Shown piece by piece: positions 10,957 to 22,045 of a stretch of 64,000 bases of DNA (positions are counted from its first letter, which is position 1; the number at the start of each line of letters is the position of its first letter). The notes beneath the pieces are model-generated. The model was not told the DNA's origin. It saw nothing but the letters and a program-made list of their open reading frames with translations, and did not search any database. The stretch spans positions 27,123-91,122 of the forward strand of contig CAJNOJ010000098.1 of assembly GCA_905250025.1 (NCBI GenBank), given 5' to 3'. The translations under genes were made by a program, and so were the position numbers. The stretch is from Adineta ricciae. Lineage: Eukaryota > Rotifera > Eurotatoria > Adinetida > Adinetidae.

Positions 10957-12365
10957 GTCGTATTTCAAATGTGCAGCAGACCGTACCGTAGAGACGTGAA
11001 GCGATGAAAACTGTTTGACTTTGTTCGTTATGAATAGTAACTCATGGTGGTGATGTATTTATATATATTTTTGACGAAAACAAATGACGTGTAATCATTT
11101 CAACAGTTACGAATTGTTGGCGTGCGCAGAAAGATGGCGTTAGAATACACATGCTCATTGAATTCTGTTTTGACATTTAAAATAGAAGTTTTAAGAATTA
11201 AAAGTAGGAAATCTTTTATGCCTTTGACTCCTTTGCAAGCCGATTCGATTTTCTTCAAAAGAAATTGACACCTCTAAATTAATCTTTTTAGCTAAAAAGT
11301 ATAGTGGAAGATAATAAACTCTACAGCGTATACATTATAGATTTATTTTGATTATGTAAATTTTGTTTTCAAGAACGCTAAATACTAACCAGTCAGTTTT
11401 CACTGATTGATTTGCACTATTTGACTTTTTTCAGTAAAAAAAACACATGACTGTATAAGTTTCACGATATAGTTTGCTGAGAGCTTCATGCAGCATCTCT
11501 CAGTGTGTTCGTTTCATTCTTCCCAAGTCTTATTCGATGATAGATAAAAGAAAGAAGAAAAAATGATCGTTTGTCAACCTGAAAAACTAGTCACATGATC
11601 TTTTATTTCTTTTTGAAGTCACAAAATATAAAATTGAGCTATATGGTTTACCGCAGGGGTGACGTTAACTTGAACACTAAAAGTTAAGTTAAATTGCCAC
11701 TCCTAACATATATATCTGTTTTTTGTGTTGAAGAGTGAGTTAGAACACTCAGCAGCATCTTTTACATAAATAGAATGCCAACTCCCTCACTGAGGTGCTC
11801 TAACAATTTGTTGTGAATTCATTTTGATGAATTAATTACCCCATGTCTTTTTAGTAAATAAGAAAACGTGGAAAAACTTCGAAAACAAGGCGTTTAGCTT
11901 ATTGGAAAAGCTAAGCCGCTTTTCAATATGCCCAACAGATGGCTTTAAAGACAGTCATCAAATCTACAAGAACGCTGTAATATCTTACTTTAAAACACTC
12001 GTAGTTCTGTTAACAGGTAACTACCGATTAGTTTCTTACAATACAATAACCATGTCATACATATGCGAGCATTTACAACGAAGAGCAAAAATAGTACCCG
12101 ATTTATTATTTGGCTGTGGAGGATAGTGTTTTATGTAATGTGTGGTATATGTTATATCGATCCATTGTATTTTATTCTGTGCTTTCTGCAATAAATTATG
12201 AAACGAATGGAACTACATGGCTCTAGTGCTTCAGCATCGTTTTTTTTTTACTGAAATACATATTGCTCATATAATTTATCTGAAGATCTATTTTATTGCT
12301 TAATTGATGCGCATTCATATTCTCTCTTATTAGAATTATTTTCCACGATTTGGTTCCGCTGATAA
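10957..12365. other. Left-arm sequence upstream of the F-box gene
   Basis: A TATA-like string (tatatatt near 11,062) lies about 100 bp upstream of the F-box start and is shared with the right arm, so it is a promoter candidate. A 74-codon frame at 11,902-12,126 lacks an ATG and is interrupted in the right arm. No other gene is recognised. Confidence 0.45.
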
Positions 12366-12852
12366 CAACAAGTAACGCTCGTCATTAGACTCGCTCAGCT
12401 CTTTGTCGTAGAAATCTTGATTTCAGATGTCATAGTTTTAATGCATTATTGAGTGTATGTGACAACAGCTACGTTACTTCAGAGTTCGTTTATGAAGATC
12501 AATAATTAACTATTAGATCACAAGAGACTGACGAGAATATTTCATTTACCATACTTATACACTTGACTATATCCGATATCATATGGTTATACATGTTTTT
12601 TTCTTAGAATGGGTACCCTTTGTTTCAAATTTTTTTTTTGTAACTCTCAAAAAAACCCTTTGGTCAATTTTTAGAAAAGAAATTTTTATAAAAAATTCGA
12701 AGAACGAACATCCGATTCGACGTCTCCGCAATGAAGTACCTCTGAAAATATCTTTCTCGAAAAATCGATTTTCGATGTTTTTTTTACCCTGCGGACATAC
12801 AAGCAAGCAAGTAGACAATTTATGTTTGTAAGACTCTTCTCTACGAGAAGGA
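12366..12852 (-). repeat. Dispersed repeat copy C (inner end of the left arm)
   Basis: One of three related copies in the window (also 48,064-48,550 and 54,606-55,332). All share a start resembling CTCTTTCTCGTAGAGAAGAG, itself a near-perfect small hairpin. They also share TTTGTATGTCCGCAGGG with AAACATCGA soon after it, and an end of the form CTACGASAAAGAGCTGAGCGAGTC followed by GAGCGTTAC. The first and last about 14 bp are inverted relatives (CTCTTTCTCGTAGA), suggesting a non-autonomous terminal-repeat element. No coding capacity is seen. Confidence 0.7.
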
Positions 12853-12863
12853 GAATATACGCT

Positions 12864-13169
12864 CTAACCCTTTCTTTCGGAAAAGGGAATATAGGTTGAT
12901 GGTACCATCAGATTGCCGATTACTGTTATATTGTCAGCATACATATGATAACATGTTTCCTGTTGATATCCCAAAATATTGACGGAGCCGCGTTCAATAA
13001 ATAGTGATGGAGATTCAAGTGTACGAGAAATACTCTTCGTAATATCATAACTGCGGCGTATACGTTTAGAACCAAATCTTTTCATATCAATGTCCGCCGA
13101 ATTAGTTGGATAGGCTTCAAGTCGAATATTAATAATACTAAGTACATCACTGGAAATAAATATGTTCTC
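12864..13169 (-). pseudogene. Single exon truncated next to the left arm boundary
   Basis: A clear acceptor (TTCTTATTTTAG) opens an exon encoding ...NIFISSDVLSIINIRLEAYP... and ending ...YIPFSERKG-stop at 12,864, only a few bases from the inner edge of the inverted-repeat arm. The protein has no recognised domain. The stop falls at the junction, so the real C-terminus may have been lost when the arm or its terminal repeat arrived. No upstream exon was identified with confidence. Confidence 0.45.
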
Positions 13170-13741
13170 CTAAAATAAGAAGAATTAGAAAAATTTAAAT
13201 ATACATCTTCAACGAAGTTAAGGCCTAGATCTTATAGAGAAATAGCCGTGGAAAATAGATCGTAAGAACTTCCTTTGCAATAAAATCGATTGAAGTCATG
13301 CAAAATATCTTGGACACCGATTCGACTTTTTCTTGAGCCGATTTGTTCAATATGTGTTCTAACCGAGCTTAAACTGGTTCCGGTCATAAAACTTTTCACC
13401 CTCACCCATACCCTTTCGGTATGATTTTTGGAAGACTATATCAGAGGTTGTCAGATGTATCTATGTCCTCTCCTCCACTAGCGTTTGGAATCTCTATAGC
13501 TGAGATATTTTAGTATTTCGTGAACAATATGGTCAATGGAAGTTATCGGCAATGACATCTTTCATGAATATGGTTCGAGGAATTATGCCGTTTGTCACAA
13601 TTCTAACTGTGAAGGGAATTCTAACTATTACATTTGTTAGCTATGATCCCGTCATTTCTTTAAGCATCATCGAAAGTTTTCGTGATGAGACAATGCAGAG
13701 ACTACATCAAATGATTGCAAGCTGACAATATCAAGCGTATT
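13170..13741. other. Interval between the truncated exon and the receptor gene
   Basis: No coding exon could be supported. It may contain degraded exons of the gene whose last exon is at 12,864-13,169, and the 3' region of the receptor gene. Confidence 0.35.
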
Positions 13742-16700
13742 TTATTCTGACGAACGAAAATATAAACGTCTTCGTAGAATAATGCGATAACGAGTGAGCG
13801 ACTTGTTGAATTGTTTCTTATAAAATTTCGATGGTAATACGAATATAACGAAAGTTAACATCGGAGGAATAAGTGATATGAAATACCCGACGAGAAATAC
13901 CCACATATCATCGATGGATTCCATGCATCGCGATACGTAGGAAATGATCAAACGTGGGAGTGCGAGAACAATTAATGCAATTGGAGCAATTAGTAGATGC
14001 TGATGTTGATGAATTTGTTCTCGAAAAAGATGGAGAAAGCGTTTACGAGTTTGCGTACTGGCCTGTAGATAGGACTTTTTGATGATCAGAATGGCAACAG
14101 AAACAAAGTTTATCACAAATGGTACGAAAAAATTGCATGTATTCATAAAATGATCAAATGTTTGCAGTCTCGATGGGTAAGTAGTAATACACCAAATGCG
14201 TTTCTCGCCACTTTCATTGTCTTCCTCGTCAATTAAACGTCGATGTATAGGATCATGTATCGTTGTACCAATATTAAATATCAAAAGAATGATAATAATT
14301 ATCTTAGCGGTTTGTGTACTTTTATGTTTAATAAAACGAACACCCTGTATTGCAGTCACTGCCCGCTCACAGGCCACACATGCAGCAAGCCATTGATCCA
14401 TATTGAGACAAATGCGAAGAACAAAATCCAGAGTTATGCATTGAATTTGCAAGAACGACCGATTGGATATTGAATTGACCTGCGCAAGGTAAAGTATGAA
14501 GAATTTACATCCTAGCACAGATATTAGGAGTAAAGTCGTAATCGAAGAACACAAGAGATACAAACCACAACCAACCTCACGTACAGCTTTGCTTTGGAAT
14601 GTGATTAACGAAAGAATACCGTCGATAAATCCGATGATAGTGAACATGATGATCAGAATTAAACTCAATTGGACACTAGTTGATTGCTGCAGAATGCTGA
14701 CGTCTGGTCGAATATGATATCCTATAATGGCATCTAATGACAAACCAAACCCACGTGCACTGAATTGACATCGATATCCGTAGAAACAGGATGGACAGAT
14801 GCAAGTTGAATGCCGTGGACAACCTTGAAATTCTTGAAAACAACGACCTTCGTTTTCACAAACGCTTTCACCAGCACAATCAAATTTCATTTGATAATCG
14901 AATTCGAAACAATTGGCCAAACGTTTATCGTTATAATCGTAGCACAGACAAAAATGAACATCATCGTAAAAACACGATCGTTCTGATTGGCATGCCAGGT
15001 GATAAGATTTGATCCGACGGAGTAGATGCCATTGACTGAAGCTTTTATTGAATATTTCACTGACATGTGGACAATAATTTGATGAATTGATCATTCGAGT
15101 TAACATTGTCGATTGTCGGTAGTTGCTTTGAACAAGAGCTAGATAGTAAAGTTTCTCTGGAAAAAATTCAATGAAAACGATATGAAATGGTTGCGACCAA
15201 CGAATAGAAATTGAATCTCGTTGAGAGTGAATTATTTTCGAAGTAGTTGCTGTCACCGGTGTGTTATTCTTGATAATTTCGATGAAATGTATAAGTATCG
15301 ATTTCGTTAACACAATATTTTCAGCAAATGACAAAACAAATTGACTATCTTCGGTCTCACAACGCTCGCCGCTAAAACCTTGCTTGCAGATGCATCGAAA
15401 CTTTCGATCCGACATCATATAGTCATCTGTAGGGACGCACTGGCCTTGATGTTGGCACATGGAATTCTTCTCGGTCGTTTGACATACGGTGTTAATAAGA
15501 CATCGAGGACCAAATTTATTCACGTCGCAAACACATATTGATTGATTGTGAGCCGATGTACCGATACACATGGTTCCCGATTACTTTTGAAAGTGGTGGG
15601 GGCTAAATTTTGCCAGAAAGTCTTTCTGTCAATATTTGATAATAATAACGATAGGCTCTTATTTCAAATGATAATATCTAAGTGAAGCTTCATTTAAAAA
15701 AAAAGAAAAACTACAAATGAATACGTCAATGGCAATATGAAAACTAATGTGTAACAGAAAGTAAAAAGAAAGTTCATAAACGACTCAAANGAAATGTATC
15801 GTTCCGAAAATAACAAACTGTGTTATTGATATGAATTTTGAATGCTTTTTGAAAATAACGATCATAACGAGAATTATTGTAGCATATGTATGGGTATCGA
15901 AAGTCTTGTGATTGATTTTTAATAAAAGCAAAGTAGATATGACTAAATAGGACTGGGACAGCAGGAAAGAAAACCAAATTAGAACATTCGTCGTTTATAA
16001 TTTCAATACAGTCGTCAAGTAGACAAAATCGTGAACAGTACGTGTAATTAAGAAGTTCGAAATCAATTCTACACTTAAGTGCATTCCAACAGGAATCAGA
16101 TATAGAATTGCCTTGAACGGAAAAGATTGATTTGAGAACATTGCTTTGGCGAGACCTACAATCACTTGTTAGAGCGTTCTGTTGACATCGGATATCTTCA
16201 CAATCAAATGACGGTTCATGCAACATACATAGTTTTTGTCTGAACACATCGTAATAACTGTCAAATTCATCAAGACATTCGACAACATTAATGTTATCTT
16301 GAACAAATATTCGAGGAACACACTGACCATTTGGACATTGAAATTCCGTATCTTTACATTGATTCATTTCTAATTGCCAACAATGTTCTTCATCGATTTC
16401 ACTGTCAATGCAGTCAACTTGTCTATTACAAATTTCAGTCCAATCCAAACAAATCGGGTAAGGACCGCGATTACATTGTAAATGTTCGTAGCAGGTCACA
16501 CTGTCCGTTGGGAAAAGATATCGTTTATAAATATCATAAATAATCTCGTGTAATGATGAATAGTTCGAGTTGAAATCATAGAATTCATATTGGCACATAG
16601 GGCCAAACCTGGGAAGTGTACAATTATAGAAAGTTTTTTCTCTTAATGTTGTTGATTTGTATAATTGATTTAAGTACAATTGATAATTTTCGACGGTGTC

Positions 16701-17018
16701 AATTGGTGCTGACCAGAGATACAACTGATCGCTTGTTATATTTTGTTTTGCTAGATCAACAAAACTAAATTTCGAAGAGGAATCATCGTTTATCACGTGG
16801 ACTTTTTCGGACAACTCGTCCATACAGTATGAGATCATTTGATAATAAAACTCCTTGTTATCAACAGTGGCAAGAACGCGTAAGCAATTGTGTTTCACTG
16901 TAATTTTATTGTTTTCTTCAATACTACTTACCGAATCTGTATGATAAAGATTGATTTGAGGTGTAGCAGCAGTCAAATGTACGAACATTGCACATATACA
17001 TAACCCTATGTGTGTCAT
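13742..17018 (-). CDS. LDLa/EGF seven-transmembrane receptor, interrupted by an N at 15,790
   Basis: Two long frames belong to one receptor. The N-terminal piece (17,018 down to 15,791) starts at ATG with a signal peptide (MTHIGLCICAMFVHLTAATP). It continues with an EGF-like end (FGPMCQYEF) and two LDL-receptor class A modules (CLDWTEICNRQVDC...DEEHC, then CKDTEFQCPNGQCVP). The C-terminal piece (15,571 down to 13,742) has EGF-like modules (CVCDVNKFGPRC; CICKQGFSGERC; CICPSCFYGYRC) and seven hydrophobic helices. ACERAVTAIQGVRF stands at the place of the rhodopsin-class DRY region. The single N at 15,790 plus about 200 bp with stops separates the pieces, so sequence is probably missing or misjoined there; I cannot say whether the natural gene is intact. 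Such receptors are abundant in bdelloid rotifers; the ligand is unknown. Confidence 0.75.
15572..15790. other. Assembly gap position and unexplained spacer inside the receptor gene
   Basis: Position 15,790 is N. The 218 bp on its left have stops in the receptor frame and an A-rich tract (15,693-15,706). The in-frame stop 12 nt before the C-terminal piece shows that this spacer is not coding as assembled. Confidence 0.7.
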
Positions 17019-17504
17019 TTTTTGAATGGAAAGCTAAACTGCTCACAATACGCTACGTAAAAATGGAAATGTAGGAGATATTAAATCTATGTTTAAATGC
17101 ATGACAAAATATAAAATAAAATTGTTAGTTCCTGCTTTATATAGTTACTGACGTAAATCCCATTTTAACGACAAAAAAAATCATAAACCAGGTGCGTTGT
17201 CATTATAGAATGGAAATAGTTCAGCGAAATAAGGGTAATAACAATTGTTCTTGTGACGTAGGAGAATTTATTAATACCGTAGAAATTTCGTGCAAATTGA
17301 AGCATATTGTGAAACACAAACGTAATCGTACAACCGCTAGATAGCGACATCAGGTCAGAAAAAAAGATTGTATGAGATTATAGAACACTATGTGCCAATG
17401 GATATTTTTTCTCTCAATTGTTTTCATTAGACGCTCCATCATAAAAACAATAATCATGCTTTTATTCACATGTTGTACTTCAACTAGTTAAGAACATTTC
17501 TACA
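17019..17504. promoter_or_regulatory. Divergent intergenic region
   Basis: The receptor gene (minus) and the intronless gene at 17,505 (plus) diverge here, so the 486 bp should contain both promoters. No unambiguous TATA box at a standard distance was found for either gene. Confidence 0.4.
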
Positions 17505-18251
17505 ATGAATATCGACCATAAAATCATTCAAAACTTGACCTCGTTGTTTGTCAATAGTAGTGAATCTGCAGAAACTCAAGTGTATGTACTGGCAGTAGGT
17601 ACTATAAAGCGTGATTTAGAACGTGCATCAACATCCATTCAAAGTCAAACTGTACACAAACGTATACTTGATAAAAACATTGAAATTATTGATGGTGTCG
17701 AATATCTACGGATTTTACTTGATCATCATATCAAGCATGAGGTTTTGCTTCATGACGCCTTTTCCAGGACGCAGGAATGGGGATCTATACATACGTTCTA
17801 CGTCAAAGTAATAGGTTCACACACTGTTGCTTATGGTGCAGCGGCTCTACTTGGTCAGATACTTCAACAATATGCTATTGGAATCTATCATCCTATCACC
17901 GACGAAGATCGCCAAATGGTAAATTCAAAGCAAGATGAAAAATTATCAGAAACTCTACATCAGTATTTTGCAGTACATTCAGATAGTGTTCTTTCGGACG
18001 ATAAAATTCTGACGATAACCAAACGAGTTTGCGAACGGTTTCCACAATTGTCTGGACAGCTCGATTTCCTGGGACAATCAATTGAGTTCCATGATTTTCA
18101 TTCATCATTCAAAGGTACAGGTGCACAAATAGAAGAGATTCTACAAGACAATTTTCAAGAGATCTTTCAAGTTAAAAGACAATTGTCGAAAAGTACTGTT
18201 TTGACAAAATACGATTACCAAGAAGCAATCAACGCACTGAGTGCTTCTTAA
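17505..18251 (+). CDS. Intronless gene for an unrecognised 248-residue protein
   Basis: The ATG at 17,505 opens a frame of 248 codons without introns, which is unusual here for a gene of this size. The protein is soluble, mixed alpha-helical and without a signal peptide. The only hydrophobic patch is VKVIGSHTVAYGAAALLGQI near residue 100, which looks amphipathic rather than membrane-spanning. The frame's length, codon use and clean start support a real gene. I do not recognise a family and infer no function. It diverges from the receptor gene. Confidence 0.7.
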   Translation: MNIDHKIIQNLTSLFVNSSESAETQVYVLAVGTIKRDLERASTSIQSQTVHKRILDKNIEIIDGVEYLRILLDHHIKHEVLLHDAFSRTQEWGSIHTFYVKVIGSHTVAYGAAALLGQILQQYAIGIYHPITDEDRQMVNSKQDEKLSETLHQYFAVHSDSVLSDDKILTITKRVCERFPQLSGQLDFLGQSIEFHDFHSSFKGTGAQIEEILQDNFQEIFQVKRQLSKSTVLTKYDYQEAINALSAS

Positions 18252-18487
18252 GAACGTGCGAACTTTACACTTTTCAACGTTTTTTATTTTCGATACAAGA
18301 ACTACACACTTCGACTACTGTTTAGAATTAGTCCACAGTAGTTCCTATTTGAATGTATACCATGTTATCTTTTCTTTCGTCATTTTCATAAAGAAAGAAA
18401 TAAGGAATTAACAGTAACACTTTCATTTAACACGAATAAAAGTAGGTAAATTCATCTAGATAATGACGCAGTTCTCAGAGCATGTCT

Positions 18488-18916
18488 TTATCGTAACAAA
18501 GCTTGTTTGAATTTTTTATATTCAAATAAGTCTGGATGATGTGTATCGATGACATACATATTTGTAGGCAGAATTTCATTCCCATTCAAATTTTTTCTAA
18601 TATTCTTTTTAACTTCGGATTCTTCTATTTTTCGACGTTTCCAACTCTCACAATCTATTTTCGCTTTACTACGAACGAGGAAAACCGGAACGTTCCAATC
18701 TGTGGTTTCTTTAACGATGTTATGTTCGGCTTCTGTAAGTCTTCCGGCTGCCAGTATAAAATCAGGAATGCCACGAAGTAAGTTGTTGGGTAATGACTTT
18801 TCCGCACCACTATTACTCGTCATTACTGTCTGATTTTGAGAATTGTTCAAACTAAATTTTGTTCGATTCTCACGCTTTTCATGTGTTTTGCTATGCGAAC
18901 GTGAATATGATCCCAT
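18488..18916 (-). CDS. IRG-like GTPase, C-terminal half of the G domain
   Basis: The segment PDFILAAGRLTEAEHNIVKE, followed by VPVFLVRSKAKID and later NMYVIDTHHPDLFEYKKFKQ, matches the second half of an immunity-related GTPase (IRG/IIGP) G domain. It covers the helix after switch II, the 'FVRSK.D' segment (the G4-equivalent) and the terminal 'ISS..L..YDF..L...L' strand. The P-loop (GxxxxGKS) and switch regions should lie upstream but are absent. The N-terminal 45 residues are polar and unlike IRG. IRG proteins act at intracellular membranes in defence or autophagy; this copy lacks the nucleotide-binding loop and is probably a fragment or a mis-spliced chimera. A possible upstream exon is at 18,968-19,094. 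Confidence 0.55.
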   Translation of the reverse strand: MGSYSRSHSKTHEKRENRTKFSLNNSQNQTVMTSNSGAEKSLPNNLLRGIPDFILAAGRLTEAEHNIVKETTDWNVPVFLVRSKAKIDCESWKRRKIEESEVKKNIRKNLNGNEILPTNMYVIDTHHPDLFEYKKFKQALLR

Positions 18917-18967
18917 CCATATACCTGTGCAGCCGTAACATGCTCTTCATTCTAAAAATGAACGTAC

Positions 18968-19094
18968 CTATTGTGATATAAATCGGTAGTAATATCTACA
19001 TACAGCGGTGAAGTTCGTTTAATGTGCATCTTATTCCATATTACACGAGCCCAATGTTCTTGGCCACCGAGTGAAATTGCATAATATTCGCTTC
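18968..19094 (-). CDS. Candidate exon upstream of the IRG-like fragment
   Basis: A 42-codon open stretch (EYYAISLGGQEHWARVIWNK...) is bounded by a plausible acceptor (CTGTTTCAAG) and donor (GTACGTTC). It has coding-like composition but no recognised domain. Whether it belongs to the IRG-like gene or to another broken gene is unclear. Confidence 0.3.
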
Positions 19095-19982
19095 CTTGAA
19101 ACAGAGTCGAGATATATTCAAATATATTACTATTTTTAACTGAACCAAAAATAGTTTCGAACAGATTACGTCAGTGACAGACGAATCTGCAGCAAGAACA
19201 AGCATTTAGAAGTCGTTTCCTGCTACAGAAAACTATTTGACTCGTTCAGTCATCATTGTCAACATAGTTTTCTTCAATGAATGTCTAAAATTAATCAATC
19301 TCGCTCTCATCGATCACTTACGCCTAACCAACTCTATGGGTACCCTCAATATATAATCCATTTTTTATTTTCATTTGAAGCAAAAATATGAGTTGACTTT
19401 CAATCTGCCCAAGAGGTTCACAGACAATGATCGGACGAAAATAGATCGAAACAAGTTCTCTTCGTGCTCGATGGATGTCCGTAGAGACATATAAGGAGCA
19501 TTTGATTAATTATTGTCACTATTGGCATACAGAATAGCACTGACTATTCGTTTTTTATTCGAAATGAAGTGAAGCTTAATATGATTGTTTATATTGAAAA
19601 TGAGTTTAAATCAAGCTTGTGTGGTAGGTGATTGATTGTTAAAATACTCATTACAACGATTCATTGATTCCATTAGCTATTTCTCAATAGTGTCCTATGT
19701 ACATTGGTGAAATAGATTGATTCTGGTTTTTTTATATTCTTTGGCAATTATTTCTGATTTAACCAAAGACGAATTTTCATGTTCATCGTTGCAAGCGGTG
19801 AATAATAATGAAACAGGACGAACTTATAATTTATAAACGAGTAATCTACGATTCAAAAATTGTATTGTATCAAAAACGTCCTATAAAATGAATATAAAAA
19901 AAGAGGCAGCAAGATATCCAGCACGCTCAATTCAATTCCTGATTGATAAAAGCTGCACAAAAAAAATAACGAGAAAATGATT
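19095..19982. other. Mostly non-coding interval upstream of the IRG-like fragment
   Basis: Apart from the death-domain-family scrap at 19,745-19,830, no gene is supported. Confidence 0.4.
19745..19830 (-). pseudogene. Scrap of a second death-domain-family gene
   Basis: The minus-strand translation VRPVSLLFTACNDEHENSSL resembles VRLVSSLFTADTDVHEDPSL from exon 880-1022 of the death-domain gene at the left edge. At DNA level both contain ...AATGATGAAACARGACGAACT on the plus strand. Neighbouring exons are not recognisable. I infer a degraded paralogous exon. Confidence 0.55.
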
Positions 19983-20856
19983 TTAGAATAGATCTATGAT
20001 GCGTTTAAAAATGTTACGTGTTTCTGTCGGCGGGTAATGAACGCATGAACGATGGTGGAGATAAGCACCATGCCTTTTAATACCTGCATAAGATACCAAG
20101 CATTGCCAACAAAATTCATGTTTACATTTAGCACATGTCATATGATCGCAACCTTCATTCTTTTCGATATGTGCATGGCATTTTGGACATGCTTTTGTAT
20201 TGCCATTGATCCAACGTTCACTAGCGTGTTGTTGACCAGCATTCCGAGGCATGTCATACTCTTCACAAGTCATTCCTTCGTGCCACGGAGATCGATGTTT
20301 GAAACAAGTTGATTTCTGACAATTAGTACATATGACAGTCATATTCATAGTGCCACCTTCATTTAATTGACCGGAACCACATCCATGAGCACACCAAATG
20401 AATTCCGGATGTTGTTCGAGTGATCGATCAAGATTTAATTTGGCGAAACGTTCATAGAGAGCATCATCATCGTTGCAAATAAGTATTTGTTTAACTGTAA
20501 CATGTGGTAAAGGGGCAGAACATTCTGGACATTGGATATCTATGGCAATATTCCAAGTATTGCGTACATATTCATACATGCAAATATCACATATTGTCCG
20601 AGTTGGATGTGAGCAGTTCGTACTAGCATATACTTCGTATTCTTGTATTGGTTTTAGTTCCAAACAAACAGTACATGATCGTTCAGATAAGGCTGCGACA
20701 GATTTTTTCGATCTGTACAGAGAAAAGAAGCGATTTCGTTGACTATTAAGTACTGAACATAACTTACATTTGCGTTTCGTAGGGAATTGGAACTTCTACG
20801 GGATTTTGAAGTTTTTCAAATGATTCTGAGATTGGTGATAATTGTGATATAGCCAT
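19983..20856 (-). CDS. RBR-type (RING-IBR-RING) E3 ubiquitin ligase
   Basis: There are two exons: 20,768-20,856 (ATG at 20,856, MAISQLSPISESFEK...) and 19,983-20,712. They join in frame over a 55-bp intron to give about 272 residues. RING1 is CTVCLELKP...CSHPTRTICDIC...IQCPEC. The IBR is WCAHGCGSGQ...VICTNCQKSTCFKH. RING2/Rcat is ACPKCHAHIEKNEGCDHMTC...KHEFCWQC, in which the Cys of NEGC is the expected thioester residue. RBR ligases take ubiquitin from an E2 onto that Cys before passing it to a substrate. The protein is a minimal RBR without an added UBA, Ubl or ariadne domain, and all key Cys/His appear present. It is a free-standing minus-strand gene upstream of the IRG-like fragment. Confidence 0.9.
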
Positions 20857-21450
20857 AAGTAAAATTGATTGATGATTTCTGTTGAGTAGTCGACCTTATT
20901 TAAATCATCTTGCATCATTTTGTATATGCGTCACCGATTCATTTTTTTCGTTTTCTCTATGTTCGGTATGCAAAAAAGTAAAACATTTGTCAATGTGACT
21001 CATTTTTCGTTAGAATATGCCACATTGGCAAAGAACAATCATTCCTTATGCATTCATATTGATTGAATTACTCAGCAATGATTTACTACGTCAGTACGAA
21101 AGAAATCGATCGAATTTCTTGAATACAAATCCTGTAACATCTCGAATGTCACGTACTAAAAATGAGTTTTGCTCTACATAGCTCACAATATAGTTCTAGC
21201 AAGTCTAATCTTATCAGTTTGACTCATATTTAGTAAGCAATATGGAAAAAACCTCATTTCATATGCCTTTGCATTTCAGCATTCGTGCAATAGGATCGAA
21301 CTATAAAAGTTAAATTCCATTTGGAATTCGACGTGAGCGTAACATAAAATTGTTCCTGAAAATATTATCACATTCTCATTTTATTTTCAAAAGATTAAAA
21401 AAGAAATGCACGATGATTTGAAATTACTTGAAGGAGAAAAAATCGAACAA
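20857..21450. other. Intergenic interval between the RBR and VAMP genes
   Basis: No gene is recognised. It should hold the RBR promoter at its left end and the VAMP 3' region at its right end. Confidence 0.4.
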
Positions 21451-21815
21451 TTATTTTTTCCATGGGCGTACTGCCAGTAAAACAATGAAAACAATAACAA
21501 CCAAAACAATTAGAACTAAATTCAATGATCAAACGAGCACGAATTTCTTTTTTTGGTTGTAAGAAAAGCCAACTTACTTATGAAAATTGTTAGTTTGCGA
21601 TTTTTCCATTTCATTCGTTGTTGTACATGTCTGCCTGAATCGTGAAAATGGTGCGATGATGCACTCAAATCATGAGCACGTTCAGTTAACACATCTAACC
21701 GATCATCGCGATCGACTAGTTTCTCAATAGTGACTTTTAACACATTGGTAGTTTTTGTTACATCAGTACGTAAGGCAATTAGGTTATCCGCTGCACTATA
21801 GCGTGAATCAGTCAT
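21451..21815 (-). CDS. VAMP/synaptobrevin-like R-SNARE
   Basis: Exons 21,578-21,815 (ATG at 21,815, MTDSRYSAADN) and 21,451-21,515 join in frame across a 62-bp intron. The SNARE motif runs from LIALRTDVTKTTNVLKVTIE through VDRDDRLDVLTERAHDLSAS. The Arg in TERAHD is the expected zero-layer residue of an R-SNARE. The motif is followed by a basic MKWKNRK linker and a C-terminal helix encoded by exon 2 (IIL then a Val/Ile-rich span), ending in VRPWKK. The length (about 100 residues) is that of short VAMPs (VAMP1-5/8 type), tail-anchored in vesicle membranes for fusion. It lies about 230 bp downstream of the LMBRD2 stop on the same strand. Confidence 0.85.
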
Positions 21816-22045
21816 CTCAAAAGGAAAAGTAGACAAATGTATCACAAAGAATAAGGAGAGTACGAATGATGACGAAAGATAAGAATTGATAAAGAATAAA
21901 TAAATTTCGTGATGATATAATTTGAAGCAAAATATAGAGGCAAAAAAAGACAGTGTAAAGTCTATTTATTACTCATAGGACATTATGAATAATGATGAAA
22001 GAAAAAACAAACTTTTGAGATCAATTTACATGGTATTTTCAATAA

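Larger units (their letters stand above)
6653..12857. repeat. Left arm of a large inverted repeat
   Basis: This 6.2-kb segment is the reverse complement of 48,061-53,431. The outer edge is at the shared string ACGGAGACTAAATGTG and the inner edge at TCTCGTAGAGAAGAGTCTTA. The arm carries an F-box/LRR gene, its non-coding flanks and a small repeat at the inner end. Compared with the right arm it has a 1,096-bp insertion (8,081-9,168 plus its target duplication) and two fewer 141-bp LRR exon units. Removing these leaves arms of nearly equal length (about 5.1 kb). In the F-box exon region I count about seven mismatches in about 290 bp. Confidence 0.95.

Noticed and set aside
11902-12126. 74-codon frame in the left arm
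   Set aside because: It begins with TTG, not ATG, and the matching place in the right arm carries a 3-bp difference that creates a stop, so the frame is not conserved between arms.
12579-12831. Two long overlapping frames on opposite strands
   Set aside because: They lie in the dispersed repeat, are rich in Phe/Lys from A/T runs, and are not kept in the third copy of the repeat.
12366-12852. Helitron or hammerhead-ribozyme element
   Set aside because: No CTRR end with 3' hairpin and no CTGATGA...GAAA core could be found; the ends look like short inverted repeats instead.
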